In this document: in pieces, positions 46,653 to 55,358 of the stretch | How positions within the stretch are numbered: position 1 is the stretch's first letter | How the letters are laid out: the number at the start of each line of letters is the position of its first letter | Source: Methylosinus sp. C49 | Lineage (GTDB): Bacteria > Pseudomonadota > Alphaproteobacteria > Rhizobiales > Beijerinckiaceae | Length of the DNA: 64,000 nt | Assembly (NCBI RefSeq): GCF_009936375.1 | Contig: NZ_AP022333.1 | Coordinates: 62,001 to 126,000 of the forward strand | Direction: 5' to 3' | The notes under the pieces: model-generated | What the model saw: the letters and a program-made list of their open reading frames with translations, nothing else | What the model was told of the DNA's origin: nothing | Database searches by the model: none | Program-made: the position numbers and the translations under genes

Positions 46653-46986
46653 GTGAACACAGCGCAATATTTCGCCCTTTGGCGGGCGATCGAGGAGCTG
46701 AATATCTCCGAAAGGGACGGAGAATGCGCCGTAACGGTCGAGTGGCTGCACGCGACAGAGCCCGCGCCGAGAATCGCGGTGGATGTGGATTTCGCTTCAT
46801 TGGTCGAGCTGGGCACGCGCGGCTCTGGAACGCGCCTCACGCCGCTGCGCATGGACGTGGCGCGGCCGGCCCCAAGGACCGATGCGCATGCTGCGCTTTT
46901 TCGGATGCGCGATCCGCTATGACGCGCCGCGCGACAATCTGGTCTTGAGCTCCAAGGATCGGCCATTGGCGCGATCCGCAAGCTGA
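46653..46986 (+). pseudogene. AraC-family regulator remnant (arabinose-binding-like N-terminal domain)
   Basis: The frame from 46653 gives NTAQYFALWRAIEELN, then ECAVTVEWLHATEPAPRIAV and VDFASLVELGTRGSGTRLTP. After a one-base shift near 46905 it continues FFGCAIRYDAPRDNLVLSSK to a stop at 46986. This order is characteristic of the ligand-domain half of AraC regulators of the PF12625 type. The DNA-binding half is absent and residues between the first two pieces are missing. The fragment is therefore dead. Confidence 0.6.
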
Positions 46987-47090
46987 TTGGCGTCCACAGC
47001 GACAGGCGAGAACATTCTCAAATGTCGTCTCGACACGGTCATCACCGAGACCGGCGGAACAAGCTTAATCCTCACGCGAGTTCAAGCCCT

Positions 47091-48506
47091 TCAGCCGGCC
47101 GCCATCCGACCTAGATCGATGCGGCTGCGAGCTGACGCAGAGGGCAACCGCACAACGAATGTCGCTCCGCCGCCTTCGGTCGTCCGCACCTCGATAGAGC
47201 CATGCAATTCGTCGAGCAGCTCACGCACGATCGCGAGTCCGAGGCCTGCTCCGCGCGAGGCGTCGTTCTTGCGCCAGAAGGCTTCGAAAATACGCTCTCG
47301 GTCGTCGGGCGCGACGCCTTCGCCATGGTCGGCGACCTCGATCACCGCTTCGGGGAGAACTCGGACGACGACCGTGCCGCCGTCGGGCTCCGCGCGCACG
47401 GCGTTCTCGACGAGATTGGCGACGATGCTCTCGACCGCCCAGCCGTCGATCCGCGCTGCGACCGGCGCGGGCGGCGGCTCGAATGCGATATTGCGGCGAT
47501 TATCGATGGCGATCGGCATATAATCCGCAGTGATCGCGAGCACAGTGCGGCCGAGGTCGATCTCGCGGTCGCTTTTCTTGTCGGATCCGCCGCCGAGACG
47601 CGCCAAAATCAGCAATTGATCGACAATCGTCTGAATTCGCCGCACGTCGCGTTCGATGTCGTGTTTGAGCGGCTTATCGTTCAGCCTGTCCACTCGCGCC
47701 TTCAAAATGGCGACGGGCGTGCGCAATTCGTGCGCAGCATTGGCGGTGAAGCGGCGGTGCCTTTCGACGCCGTCACGAACGCGGTCGAAAGCGCTGTTGA
47801 CCGCTTCCACGAAAGGAAGAACCTCCGTCGGCAGGTCCCTCGGCGCGATCCGGCGGTCGAGCGAGTTCACGTCGACCGCCGCAGCCTCGGCCGCCGCGGA
47901 CCGCAATGGCGCGAGGCATCGGCGGACAACGAGCCATGCGACGGCCGCCACCGCCGCGCACAGTGGAACGAAGGCGACGAAATTAATCAACTTCAGATGA
48001 TTGTAGAGCTGCTGAAGCACGTCGTCCCAGTGAAAATATGCGCCATAGACGATGATCCGCATTCTTCCGATCGGCGTCTCCGTTATTCGGTCATAGCCGC
48101 GCGCGTCCGGGTTGGGATCGTCGGCGAGATGAAACATCGTCCCGAAGCTCTGGACCTTGGCGCTCGCGTCGAAGTTGGACGCGAGTTCCGCGGACGAACC
48201 CGGAAGCAGCGCGCCATCCTTCGGCTCGAAAACGGCGAAGCGAAACTCCGGGTTGCGCTGCATATGGACGAGGAGGCTATGCGTGAGCTCGATGCGCTTC
48301 GTCCCGGACGCGTCCGCGCGAAGCGCGTCGATGACGAGACTGCGGGCTCGACGCGTCGTCCAGCTCTCGAGGCCGACCTCGGCAATATCGCCAATTCGTA
48401 GAGCGGCGAGCGGCAGATAGACCGTCGCCGGCAGGGTGAAGAAGACGATCGCGAGCGTCGCCACCCAGGAGACGACGAGCCGCGAGGACAAAGATCGGCC
48501 GGTCAC
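47091..48506 (-). CDS. Sensor histidine kinase
   Basis: The 471-aa product has an N-terminal helix (VVSWVATLAIVFFTLPATVY), a periplasmic sensor of about 130 residues and a second helix (LINFVAFVPLCAAVAAVAWL). HAMP, the H-box TANAAHELRTPVAILKARVD, the N-box SIVANLVENAVRAEPDGGTV and the G-boxes VADHGEGVAPDDRERIFEAF and GLGLAIVRELLDELHG follow. Its ATG overlaps the response-regulator stop by 4 bp. Signal unknown; neighbouring genes on both sides concern IS remnants and iron uptake. Confidence 0.92.
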   Translation of the reverse strand: MTGRSLSSRLVVSWVATLAIVFFTLPATVYLPLAALRIGDIAEVGLESWTTRRARSLVIDALRADASGTKRIELTHSLLVHMQRNPEFRFAVFEPKDGALLPGSSAELASNFDASAKVQSFGTMFHLADDPNPDARGYDRITETPIGRMRIIVYGAYFHWDDVLQQLYNHLKLINFVAFVPLCAAVAAVAWLVVRRCLAPLRSAAAEAAAVDVNSLDRRIAPRDLPTEVLPFVEAVNSAFDRVRDGVERHRRFTANAAHELRTPVAILKARVDRLNDKPLKHDIERDVRRIQTIVDQLLILARLGGGSDKKSDREIDLGRTVLAITADYMPIAIDNRRNIAFEPPPAPVAARIDGWAVESIVANLVENAVRAEPDGGTVVVRVLPEAVIEVADHGEGVAPDDRERIFEAFWRKNDASRGAGLGLAIVRELLDELHGSIEVRTTEGGGATFVVRLPSASARSRIDLGRMAAG

Positions 48507-49180
48507 GCGCGCGCCTTGCGAATGAGATAGCCGATGCCGCGCGCGGCGTGAATCTCCACGCCGGCCGCTTGCTTCTCGAGGCGCTGGCGCAGGCGCGACA
48601 CCAGCATTTTCAGCGCGTCGATCTGCGCCGTTTCGCCGAAGCCGTAGATATCCTCGAACAGCGAGTCGTGAGTGACGGCGCGCCCCACTCGCCGCACGAG
48701 GGCCTCGAGCAGCAGCAATTCCCTCCTGTGCAGCACGAATGGCCGCCCGGAGACTTGCGCCTCGCGCGCTTCGAGATCGAAGGACAGATTGCCGACGACG
48801 ATCGGCGGCTGCGAGCGTCCGCCCGGACGCCGCAGGCTTGCCCTGATGCGCGCCACCAGCTCGTCGGCGTCGAAAGGCTTGGAGAGATAGTCGTCGGCTC
48901 CGGCGTCGAGGCCGCTGATCTTGTCGTCTGTCGAGTGCAGTGCGGTGACGAACACGATGCGGATGCCCGGCCGCAAGCGGCGGATCGTCGGCACCACGCT
49001 GATCGAGTCTCCATCTGGAAGACGGCGGTCGAGCAGCACCAGCGGATAGTCCCTGGTCCGCAGCGCCTCCAACGCCTCGGCGATGTCGCCGACTTGGTCT
49101 GTCACGAATCCCGCATCATCGATGCGGTCTGCTATCAGCGCCGCCATCTCGCGCTGGTCTTCGACTATGAGAATGCGCAC
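48503..49180 (-). CDS. OmpR-family response regulator
   Basis: The 225-aa product has a receiver domain (RILIVEDQREMAALIADRID, Asp in LLDRRLPDGDS, VTALHSTDDKI, Lys in SKPFDADELVARIRASLRR) and a winged-helix effector domain (RREL-LLEALVRRVGRAVTH and ALKMLVSRLRQRLEKQAAGV). The GTG at 49180, following GGGAG, starts exactly at the receiver; the longer frame to 49282 adds no homologous residues. It is the first gene of the pair with the downstream kinase and is divergent from the iron-uptake operon at 49483. Confidence 0.92.
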   Translation of the reverse strand: MRILIVEDQREMAALIADRIDDAGFVTDQVGDIAEALEALRTRDYPLVLLDRRLPDGDSISVVPTIRRLRPGIRIVFVTALHSTDDKISGLDAGADDYLSKPFDADELVARIRASLRRPGGRSQPPIVVGNLSFDLEAREAQVSGRPFVLHRRELLLLEALVRRVGRAVTHDSLFEDIYGFGETAQIDALKMLVSRLRQRLEKQAAGVEIHAARGIGYLIRKARA

Positions 49181-49482
49181 AAAGAGCTCCCGCCGCCACG
49201 ACGCTCCGCACCATGAGAAAGCATTCGCTCCTTCGAATGGCCTCTCCCGGCGATCATTTTCGCAACTGTGTCGAATTTGCAACTACTTGCCCAAATTCGT
49301 GTCGTAGCGCCGCGCCATCTCGCCGGCGTCGTGCGGTAGAGTGATATCATATTATTGATATATCAATATATTTTTTGTTGACGCGCCGGGGCGTGCGCCG
49401 TTCGAACGATTCGCTGTGTTACGACCAAGTTACCGAACGAGCATAACGATTCGAGGCCCTTATCCAGCGGCGGGGAGAGGCC
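49181..49482. promoter_or_regulatory. Divergent regulatory region with a 16-bp palindrome
   Basis: The region separates the response regulator (minus) from the iron-uptake operon (plus). TATTGATATATCAATA at 49353-49368 is a perfect 16-bp palindrome inside an A/T-rich island. TTGACG at 49378-49383 could be a -35 hexamer for the plus-strand operon. The palindrome is shaped like a metal-responsive operator, but no specific regulator can be assigned by eye. Confidence 0.5.
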
Positions 49483-49848
49483 TTGCGTTATTGGTTCATC
49501 GTCTGCCTGACGCTGTTGCAGGCGCTGATGTCGATCGGCGGCGCGAACGCTCATGAGCTCGGATGGGCGCATGTGAGAGGCGGCGCGTCCCTCGCCGATC
49601 ATTGCGGCGACATTCGGCATGGCGATGAGACGCCGGCGAAGGAGGGCCGGCCCGGTCATTGTTGCATTTTCTGCGTGGCCGGCGGCTGCGGCGGGCTCGA
49701 TTTGGCGACCACGCATGCGCCGACGACCCTCGCCCATTTCTTCTTTTCCATCGCCTCCGCACGCCGCATTGCTCCCCCGCGCCTCCCGCGGAAGCCGCTC
49801 GGATGGGGCTGCTCCTGGTCGTCGCGCGCGCCGCCGACGCTCTCCTGA
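49483..49848 (+). CDS. Small secreted Cys-rich protein upstream of a TonB receptor (DUF2946-like)
   Basis: The 121-aa product starts at a TTG with a signal peptide (FIVCLTLLQALMSIGGANA). The mature part contains His-rich spacing and the cluster HCCIFCVAGGCGG, reminiscent of the HCPFC-type motif in short DUF2946 proteins encoded beside TonB receptors. Cys and His suggest metal or haem contact. It lies 85 bp before the receptor on the same strand. Frames on the opposite strand here are judged to be shadows. Function unknown. Confidence 0.6.
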   Translation: MRYWFIVCLTLLQALMSIGGANAHELGWAHVRGGASLADHCGDIRHGDETPAKEGRPGHCCIFCVAGGCGGLDLATTHAPTTLAHFFFSIASARRIAPPRLPRKPLGWGCSWSSRAPPTLS

Positions 49849-49933
49849 CCCAATGAACGCGGCTCGCTTCCGTGCTGCCGCGCCCTCAATTCGGTTCGCG
49901 TCGGCCTCTGCGCCACGCCAGGAGACATGAGAC

Positions 49934-52255
49934 ATGCATCGTTCGAAATTGATGCGCGGCGTTTTCGCCGGCGCATTTCCGCTCGTTTCTTTCACCGCCT
50001 CCGCCCTCGCGCAGGAGACGCTGCCCGCGATCGACGTCGCCGGAGAGCAGAATGGCGCTCCCGCGCGACGCAATTTGGGTCAGCTCTCCTCGCTCGACGA
50101 CGGCAAGCAGACCGGCTATGCGCGGAGCAATGCCTTCTCGGCCACGAAGACCAATGCGCCGCTCATCGACACGCCGCGCGCCGTGGTCGTCATTCCGCGA
50201 CAAGTGCTCGAGGACAATCAGATCCTGAACACACAGGAGGCGGTGAAATTCGTCTCCGGCGTGCAGACGGGCCTGTTCACCTATTACGACGCCTTTCTGA
50301 TCCGCGGCTTTTCCAACGGCAACAACACCTATCGCGACGGGCTGAAGCTGACCGGCGTGGCCAACGCGTCGGACACGGCCTTCATCGAGCGCGTCGAGAT
50401 CCTCAAAGGGCCCGCCGCCATGCTCTATGGGCGCATTCAGCCGGGCGGCATGGTGAATTTCGTCACCAAGCGGCCGCAGGAGGAGGCCGCCTACAGCATG
50501 CAGGAGCAGTTCGGCAGCTGGGGGCTCTCACGCACCACCGTCGACGCGACGGGGCCGCTCGACAACGAGAAGACGCTCCTCTACCGCGTGATCGGCGTCT
50601 ATGACCGCGCCGACGATTTCATCGATTTCCGGCATCGCGACAATGGCTCGGTTCTGGCGCGGCTCGCCTGGCGGCCGATCGAGCAATTCGAAGCGAATCT
50701 CTCCTTCCAATACGACCATCTCAAGACCGCCAACCGCGGCAGCTACGGCCAGATGGTCCCGGCATTGGCGCAGAGCTACGCCATTCCTGGCTTCGTCGGC
50801 CGCCCGGCCGGCCTTCCGCGCAATTGGACGCAGCTCGACCCGAAATGGTACGACGAATTTCCCGATGTGATGGAGCGTATTCTCGTCGCGGCGGATTGGA
50901 CCTATCGTTTCGACAATCAATGGTCGGTGACGAACCGCTTCCACTATAATCATGTCGACGAAATGCAATACTATCTCCTCTCGCGTGGCTATAATCTCAC
51001 GACTGGCCAGATGAACCGCAAGCTCAGCTGGAGCCGTGGCTATCGCGACATGTATTCTTTGAATCTCGACGTGAATGGCGAGGTGGAAACCGGACCGTTG
51101 AAGCACAAGCTGCTCTTCGGCTTCGACTACTTTTGGTATCACCAGGTCTACAAGGGCGACAATCCACCCGGCACGCCGCCTGCCGGCTTTCCATTGCAGC
51201 CGATCCCGGCTCTCGACGTCTGGGCGCCAAATTATAGCGGCATCGACTATTACTCGCTGCACGGATTCGTCGCCCAAGGCTCGGGCAACCTTCTGTCTCG
51301 CTCCAATCAGGTCAACTTCGGCTATTACGTCCAGGACGACATCTCCTACGAGGATTTCATCCACTTCCTGATTGGCGGACGTTACGACGTCGCCTTCGAC
51401 GTCAACCAAGAAATTTCCGGCGTCACGCAAACGGCGGCCGGCGCGCAGTGCTATCCCTTCTGCGACGGCCACTATAATCCGTCCTGGAAGGGGAACAGGA
51501 CCGAGCGAAAAATCTCGCCGAACGGCGGCCTGCTGGTGAAGCTCGACGAGAATTTCTCGATCTATGCGAGCTATGCGGAATCCTTCGGCAATTCCAACGC
51601 GGCGGCGCAGAGCGCCGACGCCACGCCGCTCAAGTCTCAGGAAGGGCAGCAATTTGAGGTCGGCGCCAAGGCGAGCCTCTTCGCCGGAAGACTGACCGGA
51701 TCGATCGCCGCTTTCGATCTCTATCTCTCCAACATTCTGACGCCGGACCCGCGCTTTCCGAATTCGAGCTTCCAGATCGCGGCGGGCAAGGCGCGCAATC
51801 GCGGCCTCGAATTGGACGTGGCGGGGCAGGTCACCGAAAATATCAGCATCATCGGCAGCTATACGAACAGCGACGCGATCGTCCTCAAGAGCAATGTCAC
51901 CGGCACCGGCACCATTCTCGGCAAGCGCTGGCCGGGAGTTCCGCGCCATGCCGGCAATCTCTGGGTGAAATACGACACGGCGCCGGGCGCCAAGGAGGGC
52001 TTCGCCTTCGGCGCCGGCTTCTACGCCAATGGCGAGCGGCAGGGAAACGCCGCCAATTCCTGGCAGCTTCCCGCCTATGTGCGCTTCGACGCCATGGTCG
52101 GCTATCGCTTCGTGTTGCAGAATGTGCCGGTCGAGGCGCAGCTCAATGTCGTGAACATCGCCGACACGAATTATTTCGAGAGCAGCGACGGCGGCCTCAA
52201 CGCCGCCTATGGCGCGCCGCGTACTTTCGTCGGCTCGCTAAAGGTGAAATTCTGA
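49934..52255 (+). CDS. TonB-dependent siderophore receptor
   Basis: The 773-aa product has a signal peptide (FAGAFPLVSFTASALAQ), then a plug (PLIDTPRAVVVIPRQVLEDN, FLIRGFSNGNNTYRDGLKLT, RVEILKGPAAMLYGRIQPGG, MVNFVTKRP) and a long barrel ending AYGAPRTFVGSLKVKF. This pattern fits ferrichrome/hydroxamate-type receptors more than catecholate ones, though substrate cannot be proved from sequence. No STN domain is present. It is followed by a GC-rich hairpin and a PepSY protein, forming a second iron-uptake operon with the small Cys-rich gene upstream. Confidence 0.92.
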   Translation: MHRSKLMRGVFAGAFPLVSFTASALAQETLPAIDVAGEQNGAPARRNLGQLSSLDDGKQTGYARSNAFSATKTNAPLIDTPRAVVVIPRQVLEDNQILNTQEAVKFVSGVQTGLFTYYDAFLIRGFSNGNNTYRDGLKLTGVANASDTAFIERVEILKGPAAMLYGRIQPGGMVNFVTKRPQEEAAYSMQEQFGSWGLSRTTVDATGPLDNEKTLLYRVIGVYDRADDFIDFRHRDNGSVLARLAWRPIEQFEANLSFQYDHLKTANRGSYGQMVPALAQSYAIPGFVGRPAGLPRNWTQLDPKWYDEFPDVMERILVAADWTYRFDNQWSVTNRFHYNHVDEMQYYLLSRGYNLTTGQMNRKLSWSRGYRDMYSLNLDVNGEVETGPLKHKLLFGFDYFWYHQVYKGDNPPGTPPAGFPLQPIPALDVWAPNYSGIDYYSLHGFVAQGSGNLLSRSNQVNFGYYVQDDISYEDFIHFLIGGRYDVAFDVNQEISGVTQTAAGAQCYPFCDGHYNPSWKGNRTERKISPNGGLLVKLDENFSIYASYAESFGNSNAAAQSADATPLKSQEGQQFEVGAKASLFAGRLTGSIAAFDLYLSNILTPDPRFPNSSFQIAAGKARNRGLELDVAGQVTENISIIGSYTNSDAIVLKSNVTGTGTILGKRWPGVPRHAGNLWVKYDTAPGAKEGFAFGAGFYANGERQGNAANSWQLPAYVRFDAMVGYRFVLQNVPVEAQLNVVNIADTNYFESSDGGLNAAYGAPRTFVGSLKVKF

Positions 52256-52260
52256 TGTTG

Positions 52261-52307
52261 ATCGCGCCGGCGGCCGGGCGTAGCGGACGCACGGCCGCCG
52301 GCGCGAT
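52261..52307 (+). terminator. Perfect 16-bp GC-rich hairpin between receptor and PepSY genes
   Basis: ATCGCGCCGGCGGCCG (52261-52276) pairs perfectly with 52292-52307 across a 15-nt loop. TGAAAATATTTT follows, too mixed for a clean U-run. It lies 5 bp after the receptor stop and 25 bp before the PepSY start. A partial terminator that lowers expression of the downstream gene, or an RNA-stabilising stem, is likely. Confidence 0.65.
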
Positions 52308-52332
52308 TGAAAATATTTTCGGAGGCCACACC

Positions 52333-53613
52333 ATGATCCGTTCGATTTTCGTCTTTCTGCATCGGTGGGTCGGGCTGGTGATGACTGGATTTCTCATCGT
52401 CACGGGACTAACAGGCAGCCTGCTCGCCTTCAACACGGAATTGGAGCGCGTCTTTGCGCCACAGCTCTTCGCCGAACCGCGGCCCGGCGTTGCGCCGCTC
52501 GATCTCGCCACGCTGGCCGAACGCGCCCAGGCGATCGTTCCCGACCGGCTTGTCGGCGGCGTGCTCTATGCGGAGCCGGACCAGATACTAATCAGTTTCG
52601 CGAACACGAACGATCCTGTCACCGGCAAGCCAAACCCTATCGCAGGCTTCGACCAATTGTTCCTCGATCCCTGGACCGGAGCCGAGCTCGGACGTCGAAT
52701 GCGCGGCGATATTTCTGAAGGGCTCATCAATCTCATGCCCTTCATCTACAAATTGCACTGGACTCTAACCCTTGGCCCTTTCGGCTCGACGACGCTCGGA
52801 ATCATCGCGATCGTCTGGTCGATCGACTGTTTCGTCGGCTTCTATCTTACCCTTCCGACCTCGCTCGGCGGCTTCTTCCGGCGCTGGAAGACGGCTTGGC
52901 AGGTGAAGCGGCGCGGCGGCGCCTATCGCGTCAATTTCGATCTGCACCGCGCCAGCGGCCTGTGGCTGTGGCCGATCCTCTTCATCTTCGCCTGGTCGAG
53001 CGTGATGTTCAATCTTCGGCCGGTCTATGAATGGGTCACAAAGGCGACCTTCGATTATCGCTCGCGGATGGACGAGGCGAAAGCCATCATGCAGCGACCT
53101 CGCAATGACACGCCGCGTCTCGATTGGCGCGCGGCGCAAGAAACTGGCGCGCGCCTCGCCACGGAGCTCGCTGCCGAACGCGGTTTCGCCGTCTCAGCGC
53201 CGCTCGGGCTCGGCTATAGCGCGATGGGCGGAATCTACACCTATCAGCTCCGCACTAGCCGAGACGTCTTCGAGCGCTCGCCCAAAGGCGGCTCCACGAT
53301 AATCGCGCTGGACGGACGCGATGGCTCACTCGTCGCTCTGCACCTGCCGACCGGCGAGCACGCCGGCAATACGGTCGAGAGCTGGCTCTATGCGCTGCAT
53401 ATGACGCGCGTGTTCGGCCGGCCGTTTCAAATTTTCGTGTGCGTGCTCGGCATCGTCGTCATCACCATCTCAGTTACGGGCGTCTATATCTGGTGGAAGA
53501 AGCGGCGTGCGCGAAAGCTCTCCACGAATCGCTCGGCCGCATGCTCCAACCGAACGGAGCCGCGGCTCGAATCCGACGCGCGTACATCAGCCGCGACAGG
53601 TCACTCACGATAG
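52333..53613 (+). CDS. PepSY-domain transmembrane protein
   Basis: The 426-aa product has the PepSY_TM layout: first helix FLHRWVGLVMTGFLIVTGLT, a periplasmic PepSY segment, LHWTLTLGPFGSTTLGIIAI and a helix at SIDCFVGFYLTLPTS, then HRASGLWLWPILFIFAWSSV and a C-terminal helix IFVCVLGIVVITISVTGVYI before WWKKRRARK. Proteins of this kind next to siderophore receptors are linked to ferric reduction at the inner membrane. The ATG at 52333 has GGAGG 8 bp upstream and starts exactly at the first helix. It is shorter than its homologue at 28715-30376. Confidence 0.88.
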   Translation: MIRSIFVFLHRWVGLVMTGFLIVTGLTGSLLAFNTELERVFAPQLFAEPRPGVAPLDLATLAERAQAIVPDRLVGGVLYAEPDQILISFANTNDPVTGKPNPIAGFDQLFLDPWTGAELGRRMRGDISEGLINLMPFIYKLHWTLTLGPFGSTTLGIIAIVWSIDCFVGFYLTLPTSLGGFFRRWKTAWQVKRRGGAYRVNFDLHRASGLWLWPILFIFAWSSVMFNLRPVYEWVTKATFDYRSRMDEAKAIMQRPRNDTPRLDWRAAQETGARLATELAAERGFAVSAPLGLGYSAMGGIYTYQLRTSRDVFERSPKGGSTIIALDGRDGSLVALHLPTGEHAGNTVESWLYALHMTRVFGRPFQIFVCVLGIVVITISVTGVYIWWKKRRARKLSTNRSAACSNRTEPRLESDARTSAATGHSR

Positions 53614-53675
53614 CGAATAGAGGAATCTGCTCCACCGGTCGGATCGATGCAGACGAGCGCGAAAGTCATTCTCGC

Positions 53676-53897
53676 CTATTCGACGCTCAGCCAGATAGGG
53701 AAGTTCGTGACGGTTCTCGCGAGCGCGATGAGCGCGCGCAGGCGCGCCTGCAATTCTCCCATGTGGAACGGTTTAATAACAAAGTCGTCGGCCGCCATAT
53801 CCAAATTGCTTTCGTCGCATTCTGCGCGACCCGTCGGATTTCCAGCGAGCTCGCTCGAGAGCTCGCGACAAAACCCGTCGTCCTTGCTTACGACCAT
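53676..53897 (-). CDS. Truncated response-regulator receiver, coupled to the upstream gene
   Basis: The 73-aa frame starts at an ATG overlapping the stop of the 53897-54490 gene (TGATG). It has a receiver-like start (MVVSKDDGFCRELSSEL) and a receiver-like end with the conserved Lys-Pro (DDFVIKPFHMGELQARLRAL), but the middle that would hold the phospho-Asp is missing. An internal deletion in a response regulator explains this best. It may be an unused remnant or a small protein that still folds. No output domain is present. Confidence 0.5.
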   Translation of the reverse strand: MVVSKDDGFCRELSSELAGNPTGRAECDESNLDMAADDFVIKPFHMGELQARLRALIALARTVTNFPIWLSVE

Positions 53898-54490
53898 CAG
53901 CGCGTGCGGTAACGAATATCCGCGACGAGCACCCAGCAATCTTTGGTCGGATAGAGAAGCAATTGGCCATCGACTCGCCTTCCCGGACGATAAGGTTTGC
54001 CGTCGAGGTCGTACGCAGTCCCCAAACTCTCCTCGCCCACATGCGGTCCACGGTAATGCACGCGCGTCCAGTCGACGGAAATCTGGTTGTTCTGGCTTTG
54101 ATTGAACTCCATCATCACATATTCGTCTTTGTCGCCGGGTTTCGCCGGGACGGTCGTTTTCCAATAAAAATCGAACATTTGGATCGGGAATTTGTCGTAG
54201 CGCTCTTTCGGAATCTCGCTCTTCAGCGTCTCACTCTTTTTGCGGCGTTCCTCATAATCGATCTGAGGCGCGGCGTATTTTTTTCGCACCGCTGCGGATT
54301 GGATCATTGCCTCGAACAGCTTTCTATAATTTCGGGACTGGCACGCGAGCGTCGCCTGTTCGAGCTGCAGCTGCTCCCACTCGGCGAGGGGTTTTTCGGC
54401 GCCGCCCCGCGCCGGCTCGACAGACAGGATTTGAGGCAGCGCCAGCGCGACCAAAAGGCGGCTGAAGAGAAAAGTCGAAGGGAAGGCCAT
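53897..54490 (-). CDS. Unrecognised secreted protein
   Basis: The 197-aa product has a signal peptide (FLFSRLLVALALPQILS) and a mature part rich in charged residues and Tyr. One segment (YVMMEFNQSQNNQISVDWTR) suggests a beta-sheet protein and the sequence contains CQSRNYRKLFEAMIQS. The C-terminus reads CWVLVADIRYRTR. No known domain was recognised. It is the first of several secreted-protein genes in the next 10 kb and is followed by the receiver remnant on the same strand. Confidence 0.65.
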   Translation of the reverse strand: MAFPSTFLFSRLLVALALPQILSVEPARGGAEKPLAEWEQLQLEQATLACQSRNYRKLFEAMIQSAAVRKKYAAPQIDYEERRKKSETLKSEIPKERYDKFPIQMFDFYWKTTVPAKPGDKDEYVMMEFNQSQNNQISVDWTRVHYRGPHVGEESLGTAYDLDGKPYRPGRRVDGQLLLYPTKDCWVLVADIRYRTR

Positions 54491-54643
54491 TATCCACTCA
54501 TGTCAGATATTGCTTTCCGGTCGAGGCTACCGTCGGTCGGGATCGAAGTTGAGCGTGAAAGCGAACCGGTGCGTCGCGTATGTTGACGACGTGCGGCGCT
54601 GAGAATAGCGACGGATAGAAAGGCTTGCGCGAGAGGACGGGCG

Positions 54644-55306
54644 ATGCTTCGAAGACGATGGCGACAAATCGCCCTGAGCGGCATTCTAGCCTGTTCATAT
54701 TGCCTTGGGCCGTCGGCGTCGAGCATTTCCAGACCAGGCGGCGGTGGTGATGCAGCTCTCGACTATCTCACCGAATACAGCGCCGATTTTGCGGAGGGGA
54801 CGCACCGCATCGAGATCGCCAGCGCCACGTTGACGATCAAAGAGGAAACGAGCGCGGCCATTGTCGACGGCAATCCTTCGCTGCTGTCGGACGTCTACCG
54901 CCACAAGAGCACCGGACGGTTGGAGGTCTCTGTCGGAATCTCGGACGGGCCCCCGCCCGAGGGAATTGAAGCCGCGGAGACGCCGCGCCCGTTGCATGAG
55001 ATTCCCCTGCAATATCGAGGAAATTGGGCCTATTCGGTCCATAATTGCGCCACGGGAGAACCGACCGCCATCCTCGCAATCGATTCCCGAGGTGTGCATC
55101 AGGCAGAAGGGAAAATGATCGCTCTCGGGGTTCTCCCTGAGGGGCGCCCGCGCCGTACGATTTTGATCAACGCTCGAAATTCGGGCGGCGGAGGAGAATG
55201 GGATTCTACGGAGGAGCTTACGCTTTCGGACGATGGCGCCGGTCTCGAATGGCGGACGATCCGGCCCGATCCATCGCCGATCACGCGATTGTTCCGCTGT
55301 CGATAA
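54644..55306 (+). CDS. Unrecognised secreted protein
   Basis: The 220-aa product has a basic N-terminus and a hydrophobic signal (IALSGILACSYCLGPSAS). The second half contains YRGNWAYSVHNCATGEPTAI and ends LFRCR. The GxWaxxxxxC pattern recurs in small alphaproteobacterial periplasmic proteins of unknown function, and the final Cys could pair with the internal one. The reading frame opens with ATG at 54644, divergent from the gene at 53897-54490. No operon partner overlaps; the next plus-strand gene starts 52 bp later. Confidence 0.6.
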   Translation: MLRRRWRQIALSGILACSYCLGPSASSISRPGGGGDAALDYLTEYSADFAEGTHRIEIASATLTIKEETSAAIVDGNPSLLSDVYRHKSTGRLEVSVGISDGPPPEGIEAAETPRPLHEIPLQYRGNWAYSVHNCATGEPTAILAIDSRGVHQAEGKMIALGVLPEGRPRRTILINARNSGGGGEWDSTEELTLSDDGAGLEWRTIRPDPSPITRLFRCR

Positions 55307-55358
55307 GGCGCCGAATGAAGCAGCGCCACAAGGGGAACAGAGTGTTGGGAGACACGGG

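Noticed and set aside
46751-46762. CGCGACAGAGCC, exact complement of the left IS6-like end at 46051-46062
   Set aside because: It lies inside continuous AraC-like coding sequence about 140 bp beyond the transposase stop, so it is probably a chance match rather than the right end.
49363-50073. 236-aa minus-strand frame across the start of the second iron-uptake operon
   Set aside because: It overlaps the signal peptide of the TonB receptor and the promoter palindrome, and is Arg/Ala-rich without any domain.
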